Shown here piece after piece: positions 7,211 through 18,000 of a stretch of DNA of 64,000 bases. The notes beneath the pieces are model-generated. The model ran no database searches and was not told where the DNA came from. It saw only the letters and a list, made by a program, of their open reading frames with translations. The DNA lies in assembly GCF_000286955.2 (NCBI RefSeq), contig NZ_AJYK02000058.1, forward strand, positions 1-64,000. The letters run 5' to 3'. Each line of letters begins with the position of its first letter. Positions within the stretch are counted from its first letter, which is position 1. A program made the translations under genes and the position numbers. The stretch comes from Vibrio rumoiensis 1S-45 (lineage in GTDB: Bacteria > Pseudomonadota > Gammaproteobacteria > Enterobacterales > Vibrionaceae).

Positions 7211-8818
7211 ATGATGGAACAACAAGCACGAGAGCTGATCTCAACGTGGTCGTTAAAAGAAAAAATAGGCCAGTTATTTATTTTAGCCTTCCCTGGTAAA
7301 TCGGCTGAAACTGCTCGCCAGATGATTGAAGAATACAATTTAGGCGGGTGTTACTTAAGCCAAGATAACGCAGAAACTTTTAGTGAAGCCCAGAAACTCA
7401 ATAAAGAATTAACAAATATTCTAGATGCTAATCAACGATTACCGTTATTGTTAGGGGTTGACCAAGAAGGTGCGTGGGGCGTGTTAGTTGGAGAGTCGAC
7501 CACTGGGCCGGGAAACCTTGCGCTTGGTGTCAGCGACACGGCAGAGAATACTGAAAACATGTACCAAGTGATGGCTGATGAGATGCGCTTTGCCGGTTTT
7601 AATTGCATTTTAGGTCCATGTTGTGATGTGAACTTTAATCCACAATCGCCCATTATCGATACTCGCTCGTTTGGTGATCAACCCGATAAAGTGAGCCTAC
7701 ATTCAGCTGCGGCGGTGCGTGGGTTACATCAAGGCGAAATCATTGCTTGTGCGAAGCATTTTCCGGGGCATGGTGATACCCACGCAGATACTCATCGAGA
7801 AATTCCACAAGTTGATAAATCGTATGCGCAGCTAAAAGCTAATGATTTAATGCCATTTCAAGCAGCGATCAATGCTGGAGTGGATCTTATTATGACCAGC
7901 CACATACTTTACCCACAACTGGATTCGGTTCATCCTGCGACGTTATCTTCCACCATTTTGCAGCAAGTCTTGCGTCAAGACATGGGATTTGAAGGCATCA
8001 TTATTTCAGATAGCATGAACATGGGCGCGATAATGAATCACTATCAACCGGTAGATGCGGCAATAAAAGCGATGAAAGCGGGGATCACGATGTTGATGCT
8101 TTCAGAAGAGCATTATGATCATAGTGATGCCTATATTGATAAGCAGTTGGCGATGATCCATGGGCTGATTGATGCGGTGCAATCTGGTGAGTTGCCAGAA
8201 TATGTGATTGATCAAGCGCTATTAAAAGTGGTGGTGTTTAAGTTAGAAAAATTATTGCCTATTTCTTTGTATCAACATATCGATATTCAAAATAATCAAC
8301 AGGTTGCATTGAAATCAGCAGAGTGTGGTGTGAGCTGGGTGCGCGGAGACATTGATCTACAGAATCAGAGGCTTTATGTTATGAATGCGACTCCACCAGA
8401 AAGCTACCACAATTTGATTAATCCAAGAGGGATTGGTCCAAATCAGTCCCAACCAGCTTATGACGTATTCATTAACGCGTTATCAAACACTTCGCTAAAT
8501 TGGCAAGCCGTCACCTTAGATACTCTTCCTAGCGATATTAAGGATCATTATTTGGTCGTCGTAACGGAAAATCATCCATTACCGGGTGAAGATTTTGACC
8601 AAACCCAAGCCCAGAAACTGGTGCAGCAACTCAGTCAAGATTTCGAACAGCTGGTGGTGGTTGGTCTGCGTAGTCCATATGATCTTCTACATTACCCTAA
8701 TATTCATCACTATTTATGTGCTCACTCATCAAGACCAGAATCTGCCATTGCGGCGGCGAAGTTACTTGCAAGGCAAGTGGCTGGAGCACAAAGTCGCGCA
8801 GTGAGTTTGGTGGGTTAA
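7211..8818 (+). CDS. cytosolic glycoside hydrolase family 3 enzyme (NagZ-type)
   Basis: About 535 residues with no signal peptide. The N-terminal TIM barrel carries KHFPGHGDTHADTHREIP (about 185-202), the flexible-loop Asp/His dyad typical of NagZ-like GH3 beta-N-acetylhexosaminidases, and IISDSMNMGAI, which supplies the nucleophile Asp. A C-terminal domain of about 200 residues goes beyond the roughly 340 residues of NagZ, as in the longer GH3 hexosaminidases and phosphorylases. Encoded last in the sugar ABC operon, it probably splits the imported glycoside in the cytosol. The start at 7211 has AGGA eight bases upstream; GTG 7187 is less likely. Substrate unknown. Confidence 0.82.
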   Translation: MMEQQARELISTWSLKEKIGQLFILAFPGKSAETARQMIEEYNLGGCYLSQDNAETFSEAQKLNKELTNILDANQRLPLLLGVDQEGAWGVLVGESTTGPGNLALGVSDTAENTENMYQVMADEMRFAGFNCILGPCCDVNFNPQSPIIDTRSFGDQPDKVSLHSAAAVRGLHQGEIIACAKHFPGHGDTHADTHREIPQVDKSYAQLKANDLMPFQAAINAGVDLIMTSHILYPQLDSVHPATLSSTILQQVLRQDMGFEGIIISDSMNMGAIMNHYQPVDAAIKAMKAGITMLMLSEEHYDHSDAYIDKQLAMIHGLIDAVQSGELPEYVIDQALLKVVVFKLEKLLPISLYQHIDIQNNQQVALKSAECGVSWVRGDIDLQNQRLYVMNATPPESYHNLINPRGIGPNQSQPAYDVFINALSNTSLNWQAVTLDTLPSDIKDHYLVVVTENHPLPGEDFDQTQAQKLVQQLSQDFEQLVVVGLRSPYDLLHYPNIHHYLCAHSSRPESAIAAAKLLARQVAGAQSRAVSLVG

Positions 8819-8834
8819 GCTTATAAATAAAGTT

Positions 8835-8871
8835 AAGTCTGCCTTCTTTATTCAAGCGGGTAGCCTTTTTT
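8835..8871 (+). terminator. rho-independent terminator of the sugar/GH3 operon
   Basis: AAGTCTGCC (8835-8843) pairs with GGTAGCCTT (8859-8867) with one mismatch and one G-U pair, followed by a run of T. It lies 17 bases after the GH3 stop codon. Confidence 0.55.
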
Positions 8872-8899
8872 CTATTTCACCGATTGACGGTGATTCGCC

Positions 8900-11734
8900 T
8901 TACCTTGCCGCCTCATTCACCAAATACAAAATCGATTGGTAAGGAACACCGCTATGGTGAGATAAACCAATTTCACAAGTTAAGCTATTACTAAAGCCAC
9001 GTGTACAGTGAGTGGGTACTTGCTGTTTTAAAGGGTGCAAGGCCGCTTCATTTAATTCCGGGGTATTAAAGCCTTTATCGCCGGCCCAACCACAACATTG
9101 AATATGCTCCGGCACAATCACCTTTTTCGCGCACTGTTTCGCAAGTTCCAACATGGTGTTTTCTAAACCCATGGTGCGTGAACTGCAAGTGATGTGCAGC
9201 ATAACTGTTTCATTGATGGGTGATAATTCAAGATGATCTAACGCATGTTTCATCACGAATTCTGAAGGCTCAAACAAGGACAAAGGCTTAGTAAATTGGG
9301 CTACGCTTTGTTTTACACATGGACTCGTGTCGATCAAAATCGGATACAACCCTTGCTGGCTCGCTTGCCATAAGGTTTGCTCTAGCTGTTGCGATTTTTT
9401 ATCGCCTAACTCATCAAGGCCTTTGCTTTTATATGGCATTCCGCAGCATTGCTCGCTGAGATCTTTAGGCAAGATAATGTCGAAACCGGCTTTGGTTAGC
9501 AGTGACATGGTGGTTTCAGTTAGCGATGGTGAATCGGTATTAGAGCCCATGGTACGGCTGACACAAGATGGGAAATACACCACTTTTTTATGCTGAACGT
9601 CGGCGATTTTTCCTCGATCTTGCTCTGCTTGCTTGAGCGTATTCATCGGTAAGGCATGATGGTTTGCTTTAGGGATTTCGGCTAACCACATGGGTGTGCA
9701 GTTTTGACTCAGGTTTCGAGCACCGTTAACCATAGTGGACATGGCTTTACGGCCGATCAACTTCGTCATTATGTTATTAATGGTGAGGCCTGTTTTCATC
9801 ACTTTCGCACTGGTAGAAAAGTGTTCACTTGTCCATCGTGCAATCAACGGTAAATGCTTAGGATCGTGTTGTTGTGCGCGCAGTTTTTTAACCAAATCGC
9901 CAGTGTTGATCCCAACAGGGCAGCGCTGCTCACATAAGCCTGTAGCAGCGCAGGTTTCAATGCCTTGGTAGTTAAACAGTTTTTCAAGCTCGGGTGCAGT
10001 GGCTTTGCCTTCTCGTTTTTGTTGCTGTAATTCACGATACAAAACAATACGTTGGCGAGGAGATAAGCTCAGAGTACGAGAAGGACAGACTGGCTCACAG
10101 AAACCACATTCAATACAACGATCGACTAAGTCATCGGCTTTTGGCATGGGTTTTAAGTGACTAAGATGCGCATGTGGGTTGTCGTTAATAATCACTCCAG
10201 GGTTGAGCAAGCATTGTGGATCAAATAGTTGCTTGATCTGCTGCATTAAGCGATAGCCTTCTTTCCCCCACTCCAGTTCAACATACGGCGCCATATTGCG
10301 GCCAGTACCGTGTTCTGCTTTAAGTGAACCTTGATATTTCACCGCCACCAATTGAGTGACTTCATCCATAAACTGACCGTAGCGATCAATTTCAGTTTGC
10401 GCTTCAAAGCCTTGAGTGAACACGAAGTGAAGGTTGCCATCGAGTGCATGGCCAAAAATAATGCCTTCGGAGTAATCGTATTTTTCAAAAAGCTGCTGTA
10501 ATTCGCGCACGCCTTGAGCTAAATGCTCGATAGGAAAAGCCACATCTTCAATAATAACTGTTGTGCCGGCTTCTCTTACTGCGCCCACTGCTGGGAATAA
10601 GCCTTTACGAATATCCCAAAGGCTAGCAACCGTTTTAGGCTCTGAAGTAAAGGGAACAGACTCCATAATATCGAAGCCTTCCAAGCGGTTTAAAATCAGT
10701 TCGCATTGAGTGACAAGTTGTTCTTGGTCGGTGGCGTGTGATTCAATCAATAATGCTGCGGCTTCTAAATCCAATTGCTTAATAAAGCTTGGCATGCCCG
10801 GCTTATTGGCAACCGATCGTAATGATCGACCATCCATCATTTCTACCGCTGCAACAGGGGTGTTGGATAATATTGTCACCGCTTGGCTGGCTTGTTCAAT
10901 ATCGGAAAACACCAATAAAGCAGAGGCTTTATGTTTATGTTCAATCACGGTGTGGTAGGTGATTTCGGCAATGAAACCGAGTGTGCCTTCTGAGCCAATC
11001 ATTAAGTGTTGGATGATTTGGATCGGGTCGGTGAAATCAACCAAGGCATTAATCGAGTAACCTGTAGTGTTTTTTAAGCGATATTTATGCTGAATAAGAT
11101 GTGCTAACTCGTGATTATTTTTAGTTTGCTGGCTGAGTAAAGCAATGTGTTTAATAAATTCAGCATGCGTATCTTTGAATCTTTCGACACTTTGTGGATT
11201 GCCGGTATCTAAAATAGCGCCATCAGCAAACACAATTTTCATGCTGTCTAACGTTTGATAGGAGTTTTGCGCGGTCCCACAACACATTCCGCTGGAGTTA
11301 TTTGCGGCAATACCACCTATTTTACATGCATTAATAGAAGCCGGATCTGGGCCGATTTTACGCTCAAAGGGGGCGAGATATTTATTGGCATCGGCACCAA
11401 TTACACCGGGTTGCAGCGTGATTTTTTGACCATTTTCATGGATCTGATGAGTGCGCCAATCGTCAGTTAAGGTGATTAATACGGAATCGGATACCGCTTG
11501 CCCTGAAAGGCTAGTTCCGGCTGCGCGAAAAGTAAAAGGAAGCTGGTGTTCTCGGCAACAACGGATGGCATATAAAACTTCTTCAAGATCTTTAAGCCGC
11601 AAAACGATTTTCGGCACCAATCGATAAAAGCTGGCGTCAGTGCCATAAGCGAGGCGTTTGTCTTGCTGAGTAATGATACGTTCAGTTGGAATACGTTGTG
11701 AAAAAGCTTGCTCGAGCTGAGAATAATTGTCCAT
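8900..11734 (-). CDS. FAD- and Fe-S-dependent D-lactate dehydrogenase (Dld-II/YdiJ-like)
   Basis: 944 residues. An FAD-binding type 4 domain (about 1-500) shows FTFRAAGTSLSGQAVSD, IGGIAANNSSGMCCG and GSEGTLGFIAEI. It continues into a ferredoxin module with two 4Fe-4S motifs, CIECGFCEPVCP (about 540) and CAATGLCEQRCP (about 598), and a C-terminal pair of CCG cysteine domains (CCGMPYK, CCGWAGDKG). This single-chain layout is that of the respiratory D-lactate dehydrogenase of Shewanella and vibrios and of E. coli YdiJ (D-2-hydroxyglutarate dehydrogenase), which pass electrons to quinone. D-lactate is the likelier substrate, but 2-hydroxyglutarate cannot be excluded. It is monocistronic; the RBS is AGGA before ATG 11734. 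Confidence 0.85.
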   Translation of the reverse strand: MDNYSQLEQAFSQRIPTERIITQQDKRLAYGTDASFYRLVPKIVLRLKDLEEVLYAIRCCREHQLPFTFRAAGTSLSGQAVSDSVLITLTDDWRTHQIHENGQKITLQPGVIGADANKYLAPFERKIGPDPASINACKIGGIAANNSSGMCCGTAQNSYQTLDSMKIVFADGAILDTGNPQSVERFKDTHAEFIKHIALLSQQTKNNHELAHLIQHKYRLKNTTGYSINALVDFTDPIQIIQHLMIGSEGTLGFIAEITYHTVIEHKHKASALLVFSDIEQASQAVTILSNTPVAAVEMMDGRSLRSVANKPGMPSFIKQLDLEAAALLIESHATDQEQLVTQCELILNRLEGFDIMESVPFTSEPKTVASLWDIRKGLFPAVGAVREAGTTVIIEDVAFPIEHLAQGVRELQQLFEKYDYSEGIIFGHALDGNLHFVFTQGFEAQTEIDRYGQFMDEVTQLVAVKYQGSLKAEHGTGRNMAPYVELEWGKEGYRLMQQIKQLFDPQCLLNPGVIINDNPHAHLSHLKPMPKADDLVDRCIECGFCEPVCPSRTLSLSPRQRIVLYRELQQQKREGKATAPELEKLFNYQGIETCAATGLCEQRCPVGINTGDLVKKLRAQQHDPKHLPLIARWTSEHFSTSAKVMKTGLTINNIMTKLIGRKAMSTMVNGARNLSQNCTPMWLAEIPKANHHALPMNTLKQAEQDRGKIADVQHKKVVYFPSCVSRTMGSNTDSPSLTETTMSLLTKAGFDIILPKDLSEQCCGMPYKSKGLDELGDKKSQQLEQTLWQASQQGLYPILIDTSPCVKQSVAQFTKPLSLFEPSEFVMKHALDHLELSPINETVMLHITCSSRTMGLENTMLELAKQCAKKVIVPEHIQCCGWAGDKGFNTPELNEAALHPLKQQVPTHCTRGFSNSLTCEIGLSHHSGVPYQSILYLVNEAAR

Positions 11735-12184
11735 GCTTCCTGCTTTATATTTATTATCAGTGAATTAGGAAAGGGTGTTAGTTTGAAAGTATATACTCTT
11801 CTATCCGAAACAGCAGCAATGTTAGGTATAACTTTAGTTTATTGTGAACACAAAAATGCCAGCAAAATTTGCTGGCGAGATTTGATATTGATTTTAAAGT
11901 ATCGGGTTGTTTTTTCATCACTGCTTCCTTTTAGATGATTTATTTTTGGGTAAATACCCTTATTTAAGGCTAAGTCTATCCATTTAGTTTATAAAAGGGA
12001 GGAATGAGTTCGGATCTGCTTTAAAATAAGCCTATTCCTACGTGGTTGCATGGTAATACCTTAGTTTGTGGCTATGCGTGCTGTTCGTTTTGTAAGCACT
12101 TAAACGGTAATACAACCTAAATCACTCAATTAGATACAAAAATCAACTATTCTCAAACGACTAACCTTAAAGTAGGGATTGCTT
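11735..12184. other. intergenic region with a minus-strand hairpin and a 46-codon minus-strand ORF
   Basis: The 19-base hairpin 11858-11876 (GCCAGCAAA with TTTGCTGGC) is followed on the minus strand by ATTTTTG, like a terminator, though no obvious minus-strand gene precedes it. It lies inside a minus-strand ORF (11918-11778, ATG with GGAAG nearby, beginning MKKQPDTL) whose peptide resembles nothing I know. Either a small RNA ending at the hairpin or chance would explain this. The right half should hold the promoter of the protease gene. Confidence 0.3.
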
Positions 12185-14560
12185 ATGACGATGTATTCTT
12201 CCTCCCTCAGCTTAACCAGTGACAAGCTTTATCATGCTGCTGAGCTTGATCAATTGCCTTGTAAATCAACCAAAGATATTCCGCCAATTGATGAAATTGT
12301 TGGGCAAGAACGGGCGCAGAAAGCGGTCGAATTTGCCATGTCGATTAAAGACAAAGGGTATAATATTTATGCCACTGGCCAGAATGGGCTTGGTAAGCGC
12401 ACCATGATATTGCGTTATTTAAACCGTCATAAACCGGACGATATGCAACTGTTTGACTGGTGCTATGTTGCGAATTTTGAAGATATTCGACAACCTAAGG
12501 TATTAAAACTGCCTGTTGGAGTGGGCAAAACGTTTCGCCAAGATATAGAAAAGCTATTAGCTAAATTAGTAAAAGCGCTGCCATTAGCCTTTGATAATGA
12601 AGTGTATTTTACTCGAGCGGATAAACTGAAAAACCAACTGAGCCAGAAGCAACAAAGTGCATTAGAAGATATCAGCAAAGTTGCTAAAGAGAAAAAAGTA
12701 AGCCTAACGGTGACCTTGCAAGGTGATTATGAATTTATCGCCATGCAAAATGATGAAGATATGCATACCGAAGAAACTTACGATGCATTGAGCCGTAAAG
12801 AACAAGATTATTTTCAACGTACTATTGATGAGCTAGAAATAGGCTTGCGCGGTATGGTACGTCAGTTGACTGAATGGGAAGAAGCGTTCAGTGAGAAAAT
12901 GAAAAAGTTGAATGATGAAACTGCATTGGAAGTATTTCGTCATTTAATTAAAGATTTAAAGAAAACCTACCAACAATTCCCAGAAATTAAGCAACACTTA
13001 ACTGATCTTCAAAAAGATGTTGTTGAAAATGTTGACCAGTTTTTGCAAGAACCCACGGAACAAAATGAAATTGCCTCTGCTTCGTTAGATAGCAAATTGC
13101 CTCGCCGTTACAGTATTAATGTCTTAGTGAGCCAAGCTCAAGATACGTTTCCTATTGTAGTCGAAGAAACCCCCAATTATCACAGCCTATTTGGGTGTGT
13201 GGAAACCGCCACTTATAAAGGCACAGTATTCACAGATTTCTCGTTAATACGTTCAGGGAGCATGCACCGAGCCAATGGCGGCGTGTTGCTGATGGATGCA
13301 ATTAAAGTACTGGAACAGCCTTATGTTTGGGATGGCATTAAACGCGCATTACGTGCTAGGCAGTTAAGCCTAACGTCATTAGAAAAAGAGGTGACGTTAA
13401 CTGGTGCGGTGTCTTTGGATCCAGAGCCTATTCCATTAGATGTGAAAATCATCTTGTTTGGCGATTACCGAACATACCAGTTATTGCAGCATTACGATCC
13501 AGAGTTTAGCGAGCTATTTCGAGTAACCGCCGATTTTGAAGATGAAATGAAGCGAACCGCTGATGCTGAAATGCATTATGCGCGTTTTATTTCGAGTATT
13601 ATTCACGATAACGGCATGTTGCATTGTGATAAGAAAGCCATTGCCAAGATCATTGAACACAGCTCAAGAATGGCGGGTGATCAGAAGAAACTATCCCTTC
13701 ATTCAGCGCATATTGCTAATCTATTGAGGGAATCGAACTATGTGGCTAGAAGCGCTAAATCGAGCTTGATTCGTGCTTCCCATGTAGAGCAAGCCCTAGA
13801 TAATCAAACCATGCGAGTCAGCCGTCTGCAAGATAGCGTGATGGAGACGTTCTCTAATGGCACTACGCTCATTAAAACGGAAGGAAGCGCAGTTGGTGTG
13901 GTTAATGCCTTGTCGGTTTTATCCACCACGGATCATATGTTTGGCGCACCAAATCGTATTACGGCAACCACAGCCTTTGGTGATGGTCATATTTTAGATA
14001 TTGAACGTAATGTTGATTTAGGGGGCAGCATTCACTCGAAAGGCGTGATGATCTTATCGGCTTATTTAGCGTCTATTTTAGGTCGAAATGCCAAAATACC
14101 GCTTACAACGCACATTACTTTTGAACAATCATACGGTGGGGTTGATGGCGATAGCGCATCGATGGCTGAAGTGTGCGCCATTGTTTCGGCATATTCAAAG
14201 CTACCAATCAGGCAAGATATTGCAATTACAGGTTCAATGAATCAATTTGGCGAATCTCAACCTATCGGTGGGGTAAATGAGAAAATAGAGGGTTTCTTTG
14301 ATGTCTGTAAAATTAAAGGCCGTCAATCAACACAAGGCGTTATCATCCCTCAATCCAATGTTCATAATTTAATGTTGCGTAAAGACATTGTTGATGCAGT
14401 GAATAAAGGGGAGTTTCATATTTGGGCGATTGAGCATGTTACTCAAGCTATTGAAATTTTCACTGGTATTCATGCCGGTGAGCTAGAGGATGATTTTACT
14501 TACCCAGTTGGCAGTGTGTTTGGCATTACTCAAGCTAAGCTGAATGCATTGCGAAAATAA
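12185..14560 (+). CDS. Lon-related AAA+ protease (LonH/YcbZ-like family)
   Basis: About 791 residues. The N-terminal region has PIDEIVGQERAQKAVEFA and ATGQNGLGKRTMI (Walker A-like, about 58-70), then a long helical insert with coiled-coil character (about 150-290). An AAA core follows (NGGVLLMDAIKVLEQP as Walker B), then the S16 Lon protease domain. The protease domain has GVDGDSASMAEVCAI, where the Ser is the nucleophile, and IGGVNEKIEGFF, where the Lys completes the Ser-Lys dyad. It is an ATP-dependent protease whose substrates are not known. AGGGA at 12174-12178 supports ATG 12185 over the upstream TTG. A terminator follows. Confidence 0.85.
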   Translation: MTMYSSSLSLTSDKLYHAAELDQLPCKSTKDIPPIDEIVGQERAQKAVEFAMSIKDKGYNIYATGQNGLGKRTMILRYLNRHKPDDMQLFDWCYVANFEDIRQPKVLKLPVGVGKTFRQDIEKLLAKLVKALPLAFDNEVYFTRADKLKNQLSQKQQSALEDISKVAKEKKVSLTVTLQGDYEFIAMQNDEDMHTEETYDALSRKEQDYFQRTIDELEIGLRGMVRQLTEWEEAFSEKMKKLNDETALEVFRHLIKDLKKTYQQFPEIKQHLTDLQKDVVENVDQFLQEPTEQNEIASASLDSKLPRRYSINVLVSQAQDTFPIVVEETPNYHSLFGCVETATYKGTVFTDFSLIRSGSMHRANGGVLLMDAIKVLEQPYVWDGIKRALRARQLSLTSLEKEVTLTGAVSLDPEPIPLDVKIILFGDYRTYQLLQHYDPEFSELFRVTADFEDEMKRTADAEMHYARFISSIIHDNGMLHCDKKAIAKIIEHSSRMAGDQKKLSLHSAHIANLLRESNYVARSAKSSLIRASHVEQALDNQTMRVSRLQDSVMETFSNGTTLIKTEGSAVGVVNALSVLSTTDHMFGAPNRITATTAFGDGHILDIERNVDLGGSIHSKGVMILSAYLASILGRNAKIPLTTHITFEQSYGGVDGDSASMAEVCAIVSAYSKLPIRQDIAITGSMNQFGESQPIGGVNEKIEGFFDVCKIKGRQSTQGVIIPQSNVHNLMLRKDIVDAVNKGEFHIWAIEHVTQAIEIFTGIHAGELEDDFTYPVGSVFGITQAKLNALRK

Positions 14561-14585
14561 CATGACTTAATAGCTAATAGTCAAT

Positions 14586-14613
14586 CAGGCCCTAAAAGTT
14601 AGGGCCTGAATTT
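14586..14613 (+). terminator. terminator after the Lon-like protease gene
   Basis: CAGGCCCT (14586-14593) and AGGGCCTG (14601-14608) form a perfect 8-bp stem with a 7-base loop, followed by AATTTTAT. Confidence 0.7.
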
Positions 14614-14749
14614 TATCTGCGGTTTTGTATTGTCTAAGCCTGTTATTGCATGTCACTGATATCTGTTCTTTACCTTCCACTAGCTGTAAGGTTTATAGTA
14701 ATCGTCTAATAGCCATAAAATATGAAAGTTATAAAATTGAGGGCTAATA

Positions 14750-14860
14750 ATGGGTTGTTGTAATCAAGCACCAAAAGGCGGGGGAGACTTAAAACTCGCT
14801 ATGAAAGTATTTGGTATTATTATTGTTGTTGTGCTGCTCATTGTCGTGTTATTTGGATAG
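14750..14860 (+). CDS. 36-residue single-span membrane miniprotein with a CCN motif
   Basis: A short ORF with a convincing start (GAGGG at 14739-14743, seven bases before the ATG). The peptide begins MGCCNQAPKGGGDLKLAMK and ends in about 16 consecutive hydrophobic residues (FGIIIVVVLLIVVLFG), a single membrane anchor. The Cys-Cys pair near the N-terminus could bind metal, be acylated or form disulfides. It follows the Lon-like gene after a terminator, so it has its own promoter. I recall similar CCN miniproteins in vibrios but know no function. Confidence rests on the RBS and the non-random composition. Confidence 0.6.
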   Translation: MGCCNQAPKGGGDLKLAMKVFGIIIVVVLLIVVLFG

Positions 14861-14879
14861 GCGATATGGGAATTTACCT

Positions 14880-14919
14880 GAAAAAAAACCACAAAATCCA
14901 ATAATAATGAACTTTGTGG
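14880..14919 (-). terminator. terminator of the DUF748 gene
   Basis: On the minus strand CCACAAA (14919-14913) pairs with TTTGTGG (14895-14889) and is followed by eight T residues. It lies about 90 bases beyond the DUF748 stop codon. It could also stop plus-strand transcription from the miniprotein gene weakly. Confidence 0.65.
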
Positions 14920-15010
14920 CTATTTATTTTATGGTGTTCAGAGTCTTTCAGTATGGCTATTAAAATGAATATATTGCCAGTGTCTACTGAGATATATTGA
15001 TAGCGCGTGG

Positions 15011-18000
15011 TTAATTAGCATCTAAAGTCAGTTCAGCGGCGCTGGCTTCGGTTTTTAATTTGGTGGTGCTATCCAAAATGAAAACACGCGCAGGGTCGAC
15101 TTGCTGCTCATCTACTAGGTAAGCCTTAATGGTTCTGGCTCGTGCTTCTGCAAGGCTGCCTAGCTCATCAGGAATAACGTTTTGCGCATCTACTAGTTGA
15201 TTATACATACTGATATGCAGCGCAGTGGTAAGTTGAGTGTCATCCACGTCTTTCTTACCTGTTTCTGTTTGAATTTGTTTTTCTATTTTATCTTGCTCGT
15301 CATCCACATCTTTCTTTAGTTGGTCTTCAAATAAATCTTCTAATGCATCCACTAGATCGCCGTCTTGAGGGAAGCGACTGGCGGTTAAGTTCTCAGGTAA
15401 TGCCGCATCGCCACTTTCTTTTAGGAGAAGGTTTTGTAACTTCTCTTCTGCGATAGCGCGGCTATCTTCAGCTTCTGAAACGGAACCGACAATGCTAAGT
15501 TTTAACATTGGACGATCATCTAAGGCTTTTGCCAACATAGCGAGTTTATCTTTTTCAGTATCGCTAAGTGTGGATTTTCCTACTTCATAATCAATGCGGT
15601 TTAGCTCTTGGTCGCTGCCCGCTAAACTCGCCAACATTGAGAATGGTGAAGTGACGGCTTTGGTGAGCACATTGACAAACGCGCCCCAAATGACACTCCC
15701 AAAACTGAAGTCTGGTTTATTGACATCGCCAGAAACTTGAACCCCAAGGTCAATAACACCATGGCGATCTTGAAGGATGGCAATCGCGAGTGACAGCGGC
15801 AAGCTGGTGGCTAAATCTGACTTACTAGGCTCGCCTAATTTTAACTGGTCAATCACTACATGGTTTTCACCTACCAATTGGTTATTTTCCAGTTGGTATT
15901 TTAGCGTTAATGAAAGCTGACCTTTGTCGATGTAATACCCAGCATAAGTACCGGAATAAGGGTTTACTGAAGTCAGCTCAACACTTTTAATGATGAGGTC
16001 TAAGTCTAAGTACGGATTTTTTATTAATGGGTTCACTGCGCCTTTTAATGTCACTGGAGCGTATTTGTCGATTTTACCGTTCAGGTTTACCGTGGCTTTT
16101 GTGCCAGGTGTAGACGATAAATTTTTGATGGAACCGTTTAACAGTTCAATACCAGATGCAAAGCTTGGCGTCAGAGAATAATCGGCAAAGTAAGTTGAAC
16201 CATTTTTAATCGTGATCTGACCGATATCCACTGCAAATGGTTTGCTCGCTGTTTTCGAGCTTGCGTTAGCTTTCTTTGCATTGTTTCCCTTGGCGGTGTT
16301 TGGTTGGGCTTTAACAAGGCTACCAATGTTGGTTTGGCGGTTTCTATCAATCAACACTTTGCTGTATGGCGCATTAAAAGCAATGGTGCCGATTTTGAGA
16401 TGCTGTTTAGCTAAGTCAAATTGAAGGCTGCTGATACCCATGTCGGCCCATTTAACTAAAGGTTGGTTCTCTAAGCGGTCGCGTACTAACAAATTACTGA
16501 TATTGGCTTGCCCGCTATACGTAGCATTCCCTTTAGTGTCTGCAGCGTAATTACCCTTGGTGGAGAGCAAACCTGATTGCAGTTTCACATTCAAATAAGG
16601 GTCGAGATAAGTCTGAAACTGGCTTAAATCCAGCTTAGATAAGTTTACATCACCATTGAACGTTAACTTTTTCGCATCAATACTGCCCGAACTTGAAAAG
16701 CTACCTCTCGGTTGTTCTGGTTGAGCTTTTATCCATGAATTGACGGATAAATCGACGTTATACTTTATCGGTTTACTAAGATCGCTGAGTACTTCATCAG
16801 TTGAAATAGACAAAGGGTACACGCGCCAATGAACGCCATTACTGACCATCTTTTCATTGACATTGATGTCCGTGTCTTTCATTGAAAACGTATGTAAACG
16901 CACCAACCAAGAAGGGGCTTGATTGTTTTGAGCTGAGTTTGTATCGGTAGTTTTACTTGTTTCGATACTGGCTTCATCCGATTCAGTTGATTTTTTGGGG
17001 CTATTCGCATTACTTGCCGTTGCGTCTTCTTTTGGCGTAAATAAAGATTGTAGATCAATCCCATCTTTATTCAGTAGTGCATCCACCCATAACCCTTCAA
17101 TATTCAACGCATCGATATCGACAACTTGCTTTTGGCTGTTTAAGGCGATGTTATCCAACGCTAAACGGGGCAGTTTTATCTTTGGTTGGTTGTCAGCATC
17201 AAACGCTAAATTGAGTAATTCAAAGCTTCCTTTATCCGTGGAGTAATCAAATTGATTAGGTTCTTCTGATGCCTTGAAATGAGTGGCAAAATTGATCTTA
17301 CCACTGACTAATTTTGCTTGGAGCTGCTTTTCTGCAAATGGCCAGAAATTAGCAAGCGTGATGTTGTTCATTGCCAGTTTGCCATTGATAGCAAATGGTT
17401 GTAATTGAAATTGACCTTCTAAGCTTAACTTGCCGTTATCAGCCCCGGTAACATTGATAGCAAAATGGTTTTGATTGCTGGTCGTTTTATGGTTATCCGA
17501 TGTGCTTTTCTGAAGATTTGACGCGCTCGCAGACACCACTTTATCAGCCTGTGCTGAAACGGGAGCCATTTGAGTGACTAGCGCTTGAGAATCCAGCTTT
17601 GGTAGATTGATGTTTAAGCCTTGATACTTTAAATGCGCGCCTGTGGGTTCATCACGAAAATCGAATAAGCCTTGGCTTAATTGGATGTCGTTGGCACGAA
17701 AAGCGGGAAGGCCAGAGCTTTCGGTTTGAGGCTCATCTTGTGGGGCTGGTGTGCTGTTTTTAGCCAGGGTGTTCAAGATATCGGTGAAGTTAAACCCAGC
17801 TGAATGGTTTAAACGAGAGATGTTGACTTGAGGCTTCACCAAGTAAAGATGATCCACGGTCGGTGTTAAGTTCAATAGGCTTTGCCAAAACCCAACTTGT
17901 ACGTCTAGTTGATCGAATCGAACAAAAGAATGCTTAATATTTGACTCACGAATATCAAACCCATCGATACGAACGCGTAATAGGAATGGATTGATGCTGA

